DNA from: Rhodococcus koreensis
GTDB lineage: Bacteria; Actinomycetota; Actinomycetes; Mycobacteriales; Mycobacteriaceae
DNA: 64,000 bases
Assembly: GCF_900105905.1 (NCBI RefSeq)
Contig: NZ_FNSV01000005.1
Span: 5,332,001 to 5,396,000 of the forward strand
Reading direction: 5' to 3'
Both the position numbers and the translations under genes were made by a program. The first letter of the stretch is position 1, and each line of letters starts with the position of its first letter. The notes under the pieces were generated by a model, which worked only from the letters and a program-made list of their open reading frames with translations, did not search any database and was not told where the DNA came from. Below, in pieces: positions 1 through 8,431 of this stretch.

Positions 1-493
1 TCGCGCCGTACCCGTCGAGCGCGATGTGGTGGATGCGGCAGTACCAGAGGTGGTGGTGCTCGCCGATCTGCAGCGTGGCGCCGCGGATCAGCCGGTCCGA
101 GAGCAGGTCGAGCGGGGCGGTGTAGTCGGCGCGCATCCAGCGCAGGGCGGCGGCGTGGGGGTCCGGCTCGGTCTGGAAGTCGTGATGCTCCACCCCGTCG
201 TCGAGGGTGAAGTCGACCGTCTGGAGCGGCTCGCCGTCGACCTCGATGATGCGGAGCATGCCGCTGCCGATCTCGCGGGCAGCGGCCTGACCTGCACGTC
301 GCAGGGCGTCGACATTCAGTTCGCCCTCGATGTCGACGTATTGCGCGATCGTGATCGGCACGTCGCCCATGAGGTGCTGGGCGAACCAGATCCCGCGCTG
401 AGCGGCGGTCAGTGCGAAGGGGCGCGCAGCGTCGTCGCTGCCACTGGTCTCGGTGCGGGCGGGGCTACCAGCCGCGAATTCTGCCGGTTCCAA
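1..493 (-). CDS. Nonribosomal peptide synthetase, N-terminal condensation domain (partial, runs off left edge)
   Basis: Only the first 164 residues are inside the window. The frame begins at a TTG (complement of 491-493) preceded by an AAGAGAA-type ribosome site; the next upstream stop in this frame is at 551-553 and no ATG or GTG lies between, so TTG is the best start. After about 25 polar residues the protein reads RPFALTAAQRGIWFAQHLMG, the C1 motif of condensation domains, and at the window edge it reaches CRIHHIALDGYGA, which contains the catalytic HHxxxDG motif. These are hallmarks of an NRPS condensation domain that joins amino acid units on carrier proteins. An IdeR-like box about 75 bases upstream suggests a siderophore synthetase repressed by iron; that role is inference. 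Product and module number cannot be seen. Confidence 0.88.
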   Translation of the reverse strand, partial: MEPAEFAAGSPARTETSGSDDAARPFALTAAQRGIWFAQHLMGDVPITIAQYVDIEGELNVDALRRAGQAAAREIGSGMLRIIEVDGEPLQTVDFTLDDGVEHHDFQTEPDPHAAALRWMRADYTAPLDLLSDRLIRGATLQIGEHHHLWYCRIHHIALDGYGA

Positions 494-567
494 GGGTCGT
501 TCTCTTATCTGCTGGGAGCAGCGGGTGACGACTCGTGCTCCGGGGACCGACTACGGAAAAGCTCTAG

Positions 568-586
568 TTAGGTTTGGGTAACCTAT
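568..586. promoter_or_regulatory. IdeR/DmdR-type iron box
   Basis: The 19-mer TTAGGTTTGGGTAACCTAT matches the actinobacterial iron-box consensus TTAGGTTAGGCTAACCTAA at 16 of 19 positions, with both half-sites intact. It lies about 75 bases upstream of the NRPS start, where a repressor bound to iron(II) would block transcription. A second half-site (ATAACCTAC, about 608-616) has a poor left half and is not called. The lysozyme gene on the other strand starts 149 bases away, so it could also be affected, but nothing shows this. Confidence 0.72.
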
Positions 587-734
587 GGATTTGACTAAGG
601 AAGAGTCGCATAACCTACCGCGATGGTCAAATTTTCGGACAAAACAGACCGGGGGGATCGTTTCCCGTTCGCGTGTCCCGGCAACCCTCGTCATTGACCG
701 GAACTGGGACGCCGCAACCACTACCCTCGGGCGC

Positions 735-1481
735 ATGGCTATCGGGGTGAAGGTCCGAAGGTTCTCCAAGATCGCACCGCTACTGCTCGCCGGTGCACTC
801 GCGGCCGCGGTGCCGGGGCATGCCGCAGCCGAACCCGTACGAGGTCCGGACGTGGCGTCGTGGCAACACCCTGGCGGGTCGCCGATCGACTGGTTCTCCG
901 TCCGCAACGCAGGCCACGACTTCGCGATGGTCAAGGCCACCGAGAGCCTCAACTACGTCAATCCGTACTTCGTCCAGGACTGCCTCGCCATGCGCGTCGC
1001 CGGCGTCGCCCGCGGCGCCTACCACTACGCGGACCCCACCCAGTCTCCCGAAGCGCAGGCCGCCTTCTACTCGACCGTGGTCCTGGGTATCAACGGTCCG
1101 GGTGACATGCCCCCGGTCCTCGACATCGAGCACTCCGCCGGGCTGCCGCCCGCCGCGCTGATCGACTGGACGCACCGCTACCTCAACACGGTCCAATCGC
1201 TCACCGGCCGTCAGCCGATCATCTACACGTACCCGACCTTCTGGCGGACGGCGATGGCGAACACCAACGAGTTCGCCGGATACCCCCTGTGGATCGCCGA
1301 CTACAACGGTCAGAACACGCCCGGTCCCCTCCCCGGCGGCTGGAGCAACTGGACGTTCTGGCAGTACACCAGCACCGGTCGCATCCCCGGCGTCAACGGC
1401 GACGTCGACCTCAACGTCTACAGCGGGGCGCAGGGCGACTTCGCGCGGTACTCCAACAGCGCGTCCCCCTTCGGTAGCTGA
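735..1481 (+). CDS. Secreted GH25-family lysozyme (1,4-beta-N-acetylmuramidase)
   Basis: The 248-residue product begins with a classic Sec signal peptide: basic residues KVRR, a hydrophobic stretch at residues 14-26, and a likely cleavage after PGHAAA near residue 32. The mature part is a single GH25 domain: GPDVASW with Asp39 at its start, then PPVLDIEHSAG with Asp130 and Glu132 forming the catalytic DxE, and a C-terminal WTFWQYTSTGRIPGVNGDVDLN block typical of the family. It should cleave peptidoglycan glycan strands outside the membrane. The frame is open upstream to 585, but the ATG at 735 is chosen because the signal peptide starts there. It stands alone and is convergent with the next gene. 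There is no obvious cell-wall-binding module. Confidence 0.88.
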   Translation: MAIGVKVRRFSKIAPLLLAGALAAAVPGHAAAEPVRGPDVASWQHPGGSPIDWFSVRNAGHDFAMVKATESLNYVNPYFVQDCLAMRVAGVARGAYHYADPTQSPEAQAAFYSTVVLGINGPGDMPPVLDIEHSAGLPPAALIDWTHRYLNTVQSLTGRQPIIYTYPTFWRTAMANTNEFAGYPLWIADYNGQNTPGPLPGGWSNWTFWQYTSTGRIPGVNGDVDLNVYSGAQGDFARYSNSASPFGS

Positions 1482-1497
1482 CGGCCGACGGGCGCGA

Positions 1498-2760
1498 TCA
1501 GCGGCAGGCCGGATTTCCGGGGAACGGGGTAACGCCCGCGCGGCAGCCGACGTCGGTCACGGCGGTCAGCCGCTCGACCGGTTCGCGGATCTCGAGCGCC
1601 GGCAGGAGGCCGTCGTTCAGGAGGGCGTTCTTCGTCGCGGGTGCCGTGGCGCGCGCATCCAGCGTTCCGCGTGCTCGCGCGAAGTTGACGAGTTCGTCGT
1701 ACACCATCGACAACGCAGCCTCGGTCGTCTGGTCTTCCGGGTTCAGGCCGGCGAAGTCCACGCCCGTCTCGTATTCGTGGCGGACCGCGTGCGGACCCTG
1801 GTCGCAGGTGGGCTGATTCAGGTCGATGCGGAAGTCCTGCCCGGCAGGGCCCGGCGGGGTGATCGTGCCGGCGTCGGTGCACACGTGGTGCGAGATGCGG
1901 TCACCGAGAGCGTGAAGGTAGATGCCGGTCCGGGCGTTCCAGGAATTCTCGCCGATCCACGAGTCGAACTGTGACGACAGGACGTTATCGGTGATGACCT
2001 GCTGCCCGGTCATGTTGGTGAACGGGATGGCGGCCGGCGTCTCGAGGCTGTACGTGCCGTTGATCGGGACCGGGTTCGCGTCTCCGTAACACGTTGCGCC
2101 CGTGCCATAGTCGCCGTTAACGGAGAGATTCGTGAAACCTCCCGTGCACAACGGCGCGTTGCTTCCCGGACCGGCCATGGCCCACGTCCGCAGGTGCGTG
2201 AGCATGATCTCGTGCCGCGGATCGTCGACGTTCGGTTGTAACCCGTTGGGCAGCGGATCCGCCGGCCCGCGCAACGTGGGGAGGAAGTGGAAGAGGAACC
2301 CGCCGGTGTCGAAGTGCGTGCGCACCAGGCCGCTGATGTCCTTGGTGGTCAGCGCGTCGGCGCCGGGGGCAGGCCGGCCGAAGATGTCGCGTGGGACGAA
2401 CGTGCCGAGGTCGGTCGCCTCGTCGTACGCCGCGATCCAGTACGCATCCTGTTCGGAGAAGCCGACAGTGCGGGCGATGATGTACGTCGAGTCCGAGTGC
2501 ACGAGACTCCGTCCGCCGAGCGGGCGGCGCAACGTGAACCCGTAGCGGAGGAACGCCTCGGCGCCGCAGATCGGCGAGTTGGGATCGTCGAGTAGACATT
2601 CGGGGGGCAGTGGTGCGCAATTGTGCGGCGGGGCACCGTCCTCGGTGTAGCAAATATCCTCGGCAAATCCGTACACCGGTGGCGGTGACACGACGAAAGC
2701 GGCCGCGGTGAGCGTCATTGCCACGAGGGTTCCACCGGCTCTTCGAGCGAATCTTCTCAT
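1498..2760 (-). CDS. Secreted protein of unknown function, possible phospholipase C/nuclease-like fold
   Basis: The 420-residue product starts at an ATG with GAAAGG upstream and has an N-terminal signal peptide (MRRFARRAGG, hydrophobic core at residues 12-24, cleavage near VYG-FAED). The mature protein contains several Cys residues spaced as for secreted disulfides (CYTEDG, NCAPLPPEC, ICGAEAF) and a His-rich segment with HALGDRISHHVCTD and later HAVRHEYETG. Clusters of His and Asp of this kind occur in zinc-dependent phospholipase C/S1-P1 nuclease-type proteins, but the match is weak, so the function is left open. It is convergent with the lysozyme (16-base gap) and lies downstream of the aromatic operon with a 164-base gap, so it is probably a separate unit. 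Confidence 0.6.
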   Translation of the reverse strand: MRRFARRAGGTLVAMTLTAAAFVVSPPPVYGFAEDICYTEDGAPPHNCAPLPPECLLDDPNSPICGAEAFLRYGFTLRRPLGGRSLVHSDSTYIIARTVGFSEQDAYWIAAYDEATDLGTFVPRDIFGRPAPGADALTTKDISGLVRTHFDTGGFLFHFLPTLRGPADPLPNGLQPNVDDPRHEIMLTHLRTWAMAGPGSNAPLCTGGFTNLSVNGDYGTGATCYGDANPVPINGTYSLETPAAIPFTNMTGQQVITDNVLSSQFDSWIGENSWNARTGIYLHALGDRISHHVCTDAGTITPPGPAGQDFRIDLNQPTCDQGPHAVRHEYETGVDFAGLNPEDQTTEAALSMVYDELVNFARARGTLDARATAPATKNALLNDGLLPALEIREPVERLTAVTDVGCRAGVTPFPGNPACR

Positions 2761-2924
2761 CGAGGTGCACCTTTCGGTGAGGACGAGTATTCCCACATTA
2801 ACACCGGGGAATACGCGCGCGGACCGGATTCGACGCGGGGTCGACTCGTCGGCATCAGGCACCTGGTTCGTCATCCCGAGGCGGAGGTCATTCGTGTGCC
2901 CCTTTCTTCCAGGTGCGCCTCGGC

Positions 2925-3869
2925 CTATTCGTCGATGGAGACGGCGGTGGTGATGCCGAATCCGGCTATCCACTCGGGGATTTCGCGGTAGAAGGTCGAG
3001 GTGACGCGGTACTTCCCGGCGACGCTCATTGCCGCGTACGCGGCGATCCAGGTTCGCACTTCGTGGGAGGAGTGGCCCGCCTGCTCGACGAACGATTCAT
3101 TAGTCCAGGAGTCGACCTGCTCGAGGTAGCCCGACGCGAGAACGTCGAGCAGTGTGCGATCCCATTGCGGGTTGAGAGGCGCAATGGTCGCCACGCCTGC
3201 AGCGAAGTCACGTCCGGCGTCGATGACCCGTTTCTCGCGGGCGTTGCGCTCGGCCTCGGTGGGGTTTCGCCCATCGATGAGCTTCTCCTTCACCTCCGCC
3301 GGGGCGGTGGCGAACTGCGGTACCGGCGGATCGTGGGACAGCCCACCGGATCCGACGAACAACACCCGTTTGTCCAGATTCGCCGCGGCCCGCCCGACGG
3401 CCTCGCCGAGCAACCGGACACGGCTGACCGGGCCGAGTGGTTCGGCGACGGAATTGATGAAGATCGGCACGGTCGGGACCGCGGTGATCGAGCCCACCAG
3501 CAGCTGCAGGGCTTGAGCAAAGCCGTGGTCGACGTGCATCCGTTCGGAGAACGCGACGTCGACACCGCTGGAGAGGACCTCCCGGGCGACCGTGTAGGCG
3601 GCGTCGCGGTCGACGTCCAGCGGCCCGGCTTCGGTGCCGTAATCGCCGACCGACTGGGCGGCGGCACCGATGCAGAACGGGGGCATCAGGTCGTAGTAGA
3701 CCCCGTTGTAGTGGTCCGGGGCGAACATGACCACCAGGTCGGGGGCGAAGTGGGCGATGAAGGTGCGCGCATTCTCGAATGCGGTATCGACGTCGTCGAT
3801 CACGGTTTGGGCGGGGTCGTTTCGTCCCATGAGGGGTGAATGCGACATCGTGCACAGCGCTACGGGCAT
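2925..3869 (-). CDS. mhpB: MhpB-type extradiol ring-cleavage dioxygenase (2,3-dihydroxyphenylpropionate 1,2-dioxygenase family)
   Basis: The product is 314 residues, the usual length of MhpB. It belongs to the LigB-type (class III) extradiol dioxygenases, which use Fe(II) to open a catechol ring next to the two hydroxyls (meta-cleavage). Visible family residues include MSHSPLMG at the N-terminus, DHYNGVYYDLMPP at 52-64, MHVDHGFAQ with His115 and GGLSHDPPVPQ with His179; His115 and His179 are the acid/base pair known for the E. coli enzyme. It is the last gene of the operon MFS, hydroxylase, hydrolase, dioxygenase, 73 bases after the hydrolase. The likely substrate is a 3-substituted catechol such as dihydroxyphenylpropionate. 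The exact side chain cannot be read from sequence. Confidence 0.87.
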   Translation of the reverse strand: MPVALCTMSHSPLMGRNDPAQTVIDDVDTAFENARTFIAHFAPDLVVMFAPDHYNGVYYDLMPPFCIGAAAQSVGDYGTEAGPLDVDRDAAYTVAREVLSSGVDVAFSERMHVDHGFAQALQLLVGSITAVPTVPIFINSVAEPLGPVSRVRLLGEAVGRAAANLDKRVLFVGSGGLSHDPPVPQFATAPAEVKEKLIDGRNPTEAERNAREKRVIDAGRDFAAGVATIAPLNPQWDRTLLDVLASGYLEQVDSWTNESFVEQAGHSSHEVRTWIAAYAAMSVAGKYRVTSTFYREIPEWIAGFGITTAVSIDE

Positions 3870-3942
3870 CTGGGTTTCCTTCTGGTTCTCGCGCGGTCCG
3901 GCGGGGGCGTGAGGTGATCGGGGGCTATGCGGCCACGGTCGT

Positions 3943-4812
3943 TCAGGCGCGGTCGAGCAGAAAATCGAGGTGCAGCTGGTTGAACGTCTCTGCGTCCTCG
4001 TACTGGGGCCAGTGCCCGCAGTTCTCCATGATCGCGAGCTTCGCGCCGGGGATGTGGGAGGCGATCCGCTTGGCTTCGTCGACGGGACCGGAAGGGTCCT
4101 TGGTGGTCCACAGCACCAGCGCCGGCACCGTGATGCCCTCGAGTGTGGCGTCGGTGATCATGTTGCGCTTGCGGGTTTCCGGGTCCTGCAGGGCCATGTT
4201 CGCTTCGCAGGCCTCGAGCCAGTCCGGCTGTTGGAAGATCGCCTGCCGGGTGCGGATCAGGTCGTCGGTGACCATGGCCGGGTCGGCCATCAGCCACTCG
4301 AGCCGGGCTTGGACACGTTCCCAGCTCGGTTCCTTCGCCGCCTCCATGGACAGGGTGTAGAGGCGTTCCATCACCTTCGGGTTGGCCATGGTGCCGCCCA
4401 TGGTGTTGAGGACGATTCGGCCGACTTTCTCCGGGTGATCGTGTGCGAATTGGGCGGTGACCCAGCCGCCGAGCGATTCCCCGGAGAGCGAGACCTTCTC
4501 CACGCCGATCGCGTCCATGAACTTCAGGACGTGGTCGATGTAGTGCTTGATCTCGAGGGGGTGGTCGGGCTTGCTGCTGTAGCCGTGCCCGATGAAGTCG
4601 ATCGCCCATACCGAGAAGTGTTCGGCGTGCACGGCCAGGTTGCGTACGTACGCCTCGGCGTGGCCGGTGATGCCGTGCAGCAGGATCAGTGCCGGTTTGG
4701 AGGTGTCTCCGGCGTGTAGGTATCGGGTCCGGTAGGGGCCGGCTTGGATGAAGCCCTGGCGGAATTCGACCTGGTTCAGATCGTTCCAGACGCTGGTGTA
4801 CGGGCGGGTCAT
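3943..4812 (-). CDS. mhpC: MhpC-type meta-cleavage product hydrolase (alpha/beta fold)
   Basis: A 289-residue alpha/beta hydrolase that should cut the C-C bond of the ring-opened product made by the neighbouring dioxygenase. The oxyanion loop LLHGITG is at 45-51, the nucleophile elbow GESLGG gives Ser113, the acid is Asp239 in WTTKDPSGP and the base is His267 in ENCGHWPQYE. This spacing fits the C-C hydrolase branch (MhpC, BphD). Its start ATG overlaps the stop of the upstream hydroxylase by four bases, which implies translational coupling. The gene order hydroxylase-hydrolase-dioxygenase supports a complete lower pathway start, although no hydratase or aldolase genes follow here. Confidence 0.86.
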   Translation of the reverse strand: MTRPYTSVWNDLNQVEFRQGFIQAGPYRTRYLHAGDTSKPALILLHGITGHAEAYVRNLAVHAEHFSVWAIDFIGHGYSSKPDHPLEIKHYIDHVLKFMDAIGVEKVSLSGESLGGWVTAQFAHDHPEKVGRIVLNTMGGTMANPKVMERLYTLSMEAAKEPSWERVQARLEWLMADPAMVTDDLIRTRQAIFQQPDWLEACEANMALQDPETRKRNMITDATLEGITVPALVLWTTKDPSGPVDEAKRIASHIPGAKLAIMENCGHWPQYEDAETFNQLHLDFLLDRA

Positions 4813-6713
4813 CGGTCTACTCCCTCAGTTGTGGTGGCGGAGGCGGGTGCTGCGTCCGCGGGGGTGGTGTGCGGGACGGTGATCGGCACAGCCTGGGTGT
4901 TGTACTGCGGCTCCTGCGTGGCGCCCGAGGCCGGTTCGCTGCTGCCCGCCGAGCGAGCGAGGACCGCGGTGAGCGCGTCCTCGAGGCTCGTCAGCGCTTC
5001 GCTGTCGTCCCAGACCGGGGCGCTGTGCCGCCACGCGATGTACCCGTCTGGGCGGACGAGGAGGGCACCGGCCTCGTCGATGTCGTGGACCTGCCGCCAG
5101 TAGCCGTAGGGGTCGATGGTGCCAGGTTCACCGACGACCACGGTCCGCAGGAACGGCACGTCGAGTTTGGCGGCGGCACGCTTCCACGCCTGGCCCCCGA
5201 TTCCGGTGAGCAGAGTCATCATTCCCTTCCCGGTGACATCGAGAGTGGAGATGCGGGTGCCGCCCTCGCCGACCAGCCATGCGTGCGGCAGCTTCGCGCC
5301 GGGCCTGGTGGTGGCCTGCAGATACAGCTGCCGGTCTCGTAACCACACCTCGTCGCCCGCCTCTGGATCGGGGACGACCGCGGAAGAGGTGTAGCGCTGG
5401 TTGAGTTCGACGCCGTGGGCGTTGAACTCGGTATTCTTCACCTCCAGCGCCTCGTACAGCTTCTCGCGCAGGGCGACCCCCTCGGGGGTGGGTTCCTTCA
5501 GCTTCGCCAGGCCGGCGGCGACCGGATCGTCGCTGTCTTGGTCGAACCACTCGCGCAGCCCGGCGTAGTCCTTGCGGGACTGGTTGGCGCGAGCGACGAT
5601 CTGCTTGCCGACCGGGACCCGTTCGGGGGAATAGGACTCGAGCAGGCCCGGCCCGGCGTAACCCTTGACGACGAACGCGACCTTCCACGCCAGGTTGAAC
5701 GCGTCCTGGATGGAGGTGTTCGATCCCAGCCCGCTGCTTGGGGGGTGCCGGTGCACGGCGTCGCCGCCGCACAGCACCCGGCCGGACTGGTAGTGCTCGG
5801 CGTACTGCTGGTTGACGTACCAGAAGGACCGCGACACGATCTCGACGTCCAGGTGCGGGTCACCGACGAGGGTTCGGATCTGTTCGAGGACGACGTCGTC
5901 GGAGACGTCGGGCCGCCCCTCGGCCATGTCGAATCCCCAGCCGGCGATCCACTGGTTCCACGGTGTGATCGCCCGCAGCAGGCCCATGCCGATCTCACCG
6001 AAACCGGCCTTCGAGTTGACGATCCAGTGCAGGATGCTGGGCCGGTGAGCGACGTACTTGCTCAGGTCGGCGTTGAAGAGGACGTAGGCGGTGCCGGCGC
6101 GGGCGAGTTCGCCGTGGAAGGGAAGTTCGATCTCCTCGGCTATCTTCGAGCGGGCGCCGTCGAATCCGAGCAGGAAGCGGGCCCGCTGGGTGAATTCGGT
6201 GCCCGCTCGGACGTCGCGGAACCGGACGGTCACCCCGTCCTCGTCCTGGGTGTGGTCGAGGTATTCGGTGTTGAAGCTGATGATCGCGCCGCGTTCGGCG
6301 GCGTTCTTGATCAGCACCGGTTCCATCAGCGGCTGGGGGATATCGAGCATCGTGCACGGGCTGCCGGACAGGTAGTCCCCGTAGCGGGTATCGCCGGTTC
6401 CCCAGGTCTGCATCCGGACGATTTCCCCGCCGGCCAGGCTCGTGGTGAACAGCGTGTCACCCATCTGGTCCCACGGTGTGGCGTATCTGCGGGCCTCGTC
6501 TTCGACGCCCAGGTCGCGGAGCACTTCGACGGCGCGCTGGTTGGTGATGTGCGCGCGCAGCGAGTTCGCCACCCAGGGGAACATCGAGACGGCGTGGACG
6601 CGCAGGCCATAGGTAGCCAGGGCGAGCGCCGCCGTGCCACCGGCGGGCCCGAGTCCGACGATCACGACGTCGGTGTCGTAGGAGGTTCGGTCGTGGTCAC
6701 TCATGTCTGTCAT
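4809..6713 (-). CDS. FAD-dependent aromatic hydroxylase (phenol/3-hydroxyphenylpropionate hydroxylase type)
   Basis: A 634-residue class A flavoprotein monooxygenase. The N-terminal Rossmann motif is VVIVGLGPAGGTAALALA, the DG motif that binds FAD and NAD(P)H is GFDGARSKIAEE, and the GD motif is CGGDAVHRHPPSSGLGSNTS; a thioredoxin-like C-terminal domain follows from about residue 460, as in TfdB and phenol hydroxylases. It should add a hydroxyl ortho to an existing one, giving the catechol for the downstream dioxygenase. The segment RAHITNQRAVEVLRDLG resembles dichlorophenol-type hydroxylases more than E. coli MhpA, so the substrate is uncertain. The chosen ATG lies four bases past the MFS stop; GTG at 6734 and ATG at 6704 are alternatives. 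Confidence 0.83.
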   Translation of the reverse strand: MTDMSDHDRTSYDTDVVIVGLGPAGGTAALALATYGLRVHAVSMFPWVANSLRAHITNQRAVEVLRDLGVEDEARRYATPWDQMGDTLFTTSLAGGEIVRMQTWGTGDTRYGDYLSGSPCTMLDIPQPLMEPVLIKNAAERGAIISFNTEYLDHTQDEDGVTVRFRDVRAGTEFTQRARFLLGFDGARSKIAEEIELPFHGELARAGTAYVLFNADLSKYVAHRPSILHWIVNSKAGFGEIGMGLLRAITPWNQWIAGWGFDMAEGRPDVSDDVVLEQIRTLVGDPHLDVEIVSRSFWYVNQQYAEHYQSGRVLCGGDAVHRHPPSSGLGSNTSIQDAFNLAWKVAFVVKGYAGPGLLESYSPERVPVGKQIVARANQSRKDYAGLREWFDQDSDDPVAAGLAKLKEPTPEGVALREKLYEALEVKNTEFNAHGVELNQRYTSSAVVPDPEAGDEVWLRDRQLYLQATTRPGAKLPHAWLVGEGGTRISTLDVTGKGMMTLLTGIGGQAWKRAAAKLDVPFLRTVVVGEPGTIDPYGYWRQVHDIDEAGALLVRPDGYIAWRHSAPVWDDSEALTSLEDALTAVLARSAGSSEPASGATQEPQYNTQAVPITVPHTTPADAAPASATTTEGVDR

Positions 6714-6717
6714 CACT

Positions 6718-8124
6718 TCACTTGTCGAGGACACGTAGGTCCGTGGCCGTGTCCGGGGTTGAGACTGTGGTCGCCGCAGGGGTGGGCTGGGCGGAGCCGG
6801 CTTCGTCTCGAACGAGTTGGCGCGCGGCGCCTTTGCGGCCCCAGCCGCCGGGCAGCAGGATCACCGAGACCACCGAGATTGCCGAGACTGCCAGCAGGTA
6901 AACGACGATCGCGGTGCTGGACTTGGTGGAGGCATACAGGGCGGTGGCGATTGTCGGCGCGAACGCCGAGCCCACGACCTGGGAGAGGGTGTAGCCGATC
7001 GAGACACCGCTGTAGCGCACGTCCGCGTCGAAGACCATGGTGAACAGGGATCCGGTGACGCCGGCGGCGGGTGCCATCGCGATCCCGAAGACCAGTACCT
7101 GTGCGGCCATGAACAGCCAGGGGTTGCCGGTGTTGATCAGCGCGAACGCCGGCGCTATCGCCACCCCCATGGACACGGCCCCGAGCAGATACATCGTCTT
7201 GCGGCCGAAGGTGTCGGACAGCGCCCCGAAGACCGGGTAGAGGATGACGGCGACGAGGCCGGCGACGAACACCCCGGCGAGGGCGAAGGTGCGGCTGATT
7301 CCCGCGACGGTGGTGCCGTAGGAGACGAGGTAGGCCATGCAGATGTATGCGAACACGCCCTGGGACAGGTAGGTCCCCGCGATGAGCAGGATTTCCTTCC
7401 AGTGCTTGCGGAATGCTTCGGCGATCGGCATCCGCACCACCGCGCTCTGCGCCTTCACCTCTGCGAAGTCGGGGCTCTCGGTCAACGACAGCCGGATGAA
7501 CAGCCCGATCACGATCAGTACGGCGCTGAGCAGGAACGGCAATCGCCAGCCCCAGCTGAGGAACTGCTCGTCCGGCAATTGGGAGACCGCGAAGAATGCC
7601 AGGGTCGCGACGCTGGTCCCGGCCGGGGCGCCCATCTGGGAAAAGGATCCGAAGAAGCCCTTCTTCGCGGTCGGGGCGTGCTCGACGGCCATCAGTGTGG
7701 CCCCACCCCACTCGCCGCCGACCGCGAAGCCCTGCACCAGGCGCAGCAGGGTCAGCAGGATCGGGGCGGCGATGCCGATCTGGGCGTAACCGGGCAGCAG
7801 TCCCATCAGGACGGTGGCCGAGCCCATTCCGACCAGGGAGATCACCAGCATCTGCTTGCGGCCGACTCGGTCACCGAAGTGACCGAAGACGATACCGCCG
7901 AGCGGGCGGGCGAGGAACCCGACCCCGAAGGTCGCGAAGGACAGCAAGATTCCGATTGCCGGGGACACGTCCGGGAAGAACAGCTTTGGGAACACCAGTG
8001 CGGCGGCGGTGCCGTAGATGAAGAAGTCGTAGTACTCGACCGTGGTGCCGATGAAACTGGCCATCGCGACTCGAAGCGGCGAGGTGGTTGCGGGCGTCGT
8101 CGAGGAGACGGAGGTGTTGCTCAC
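6718..8124 (-). CDS. MHS-family MFS transporter, probable aromatic acid importer
   Basis: A 468-residue major facilitator with twelve predicted membrane segments. The signature GHFGDRVGRKQMLV (loop 2-3) and the N-terminal ASFIGTTVEYYDFFIYGTAA are typical of the metabolite:H+ symporter branch (ShiA/KgtP-like), which usually imports organic acids. The GTG at 8124 is chosen as start because GGAGAAG lies seven bases upstream and the preceding residues (MFRPADRR) look untranslated. It is the first gene of the four-gene aromatic operon, so it probably brings in the substrate (a hydroxyphenyl carboxylic acid would fit). A palindromic operator candidate lies about 125 bases upstream. Confidence 0.85.
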   Translation of the reverse strand: MSNTSVSSTTPATTSPLRVAMASFIGTTVEYYDFFIYGTAAALVFPKLFFPDVSPAIGILLSFATFGVGFLARPLGGIVFGHFGDRVGRKQMLVISLVGMGSATVLMGLLPGYAQIGIAAPILLTLLRLVQGFAVGGEWGGATLMAVEHAPTAKKGFFGSFSQMGAPAGTSVATLAFFAVSQLPDEQFLSWGWRLPFLLSAVLIVIGLFIRLSLTESPDFAEVKAQSAVVRMPIAEAFRKHWKEILLIAGTYLSQGVFAYICMAYLVSYGTTVAGISRTFALAGVFVAGLVAVILYPVFGALSDTFGRKTMYLLGAVSMGVAIAPAFALINTGNPWLFMAAQVLVFGIAMAPAAGVTGSLFTMVFDADVRYSGVSIGYTLSQVVGSAFAPTIATALYASTKSSTAIVVYLLAVSAISVVSVILLPGGWGRKGAARQLVRDEAGSAQPTPAATTVSTPDTATDLRVLDK

Positions 8125-8240
8125 GGTCGGGCTTCTCCGATCCGCGGGCCGAAACATGCTTCCGCCGCGTGGACCAACCTGCGCGAAGTGGTCGCCATGG
8201 CCGCTCCTTTCTCTGAGGGGAATGAAGGAAACATTCGCAA

Positions 8241-8263
8241 CTGGAATGCTAGACGTCTAGAAG
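8241..8263. promoter_or_regulatory. Operator candidate with perfect palindrome CTAGACGTCTAG
   Basis: Bases 8249-8260 form the perfect 12-bp palindrome CTAGACGTCTAG inside CTGGAATGCTAGACGTCTAG. The left part CTGGAATGCTAGA recurs with one change (CTGGAACGCTAGA) at 9271-9283, on the other side of the GntR gene. A motif shared by both promoter regions of the locus is what one expects for the local GntR regulator. Confidence 0.5.
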
Positions 8264-8370
8264 CGAAGCTACGCCGTCGTAGAAGGTGATGCAAGTCTCT
8301 CCATGTACAGGATGCGACCCGCGGTACTCACCCACGCGAAGCCCCGGTCGTCCGTTTCGCCCGGCAGCGG

Positions 8371-8418
8371 GCAGAGAAAAGGCCCGCCCCGTGCAACGCG
8401 TGGTTGCGAGGGCGGGCC
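8371..8418 (-). terminator. Intrinsic terminator of the GntR gene
   Basis: GGCCCGCCC (8381-8389) pairs perfectly with GGGCGGGCC (8410-8418), and the interior adds GCAAC/GTTGC pairs. On the minus strand the hairpin is followed by TTTTCTCTG, a fair U-tract. It sits 13 bases past the GntR stop and should separate the regulator from the aromatic operon. Confidence 0.75.
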
Positions 8419-8431
8419 GCTGCGGGGCGTC

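Larger units (their letters stand above)
8125..8431. other. Intergenic region between MFS importer and GntR gene
   Basis: This 307-base stretch has no convincing gene. From the MFS side it holds the ribosome site GGAGAAG (about 8132-8138), a GntR-type operator candidate (8241-8263) and, near the GntR gene, an intrinsic terminator on the minus strand. The promoter for the aromatic operon must lie between the terminator and the MFS start. Confidence 0.6.

Noticed and set aside
26..571. Long plus-strand open frame over the left edge (181 codons)
   Set aside because: The minus strand encodes a clear condensation domain over the same bases; the plus frame has no family similarity and no ribosome site.
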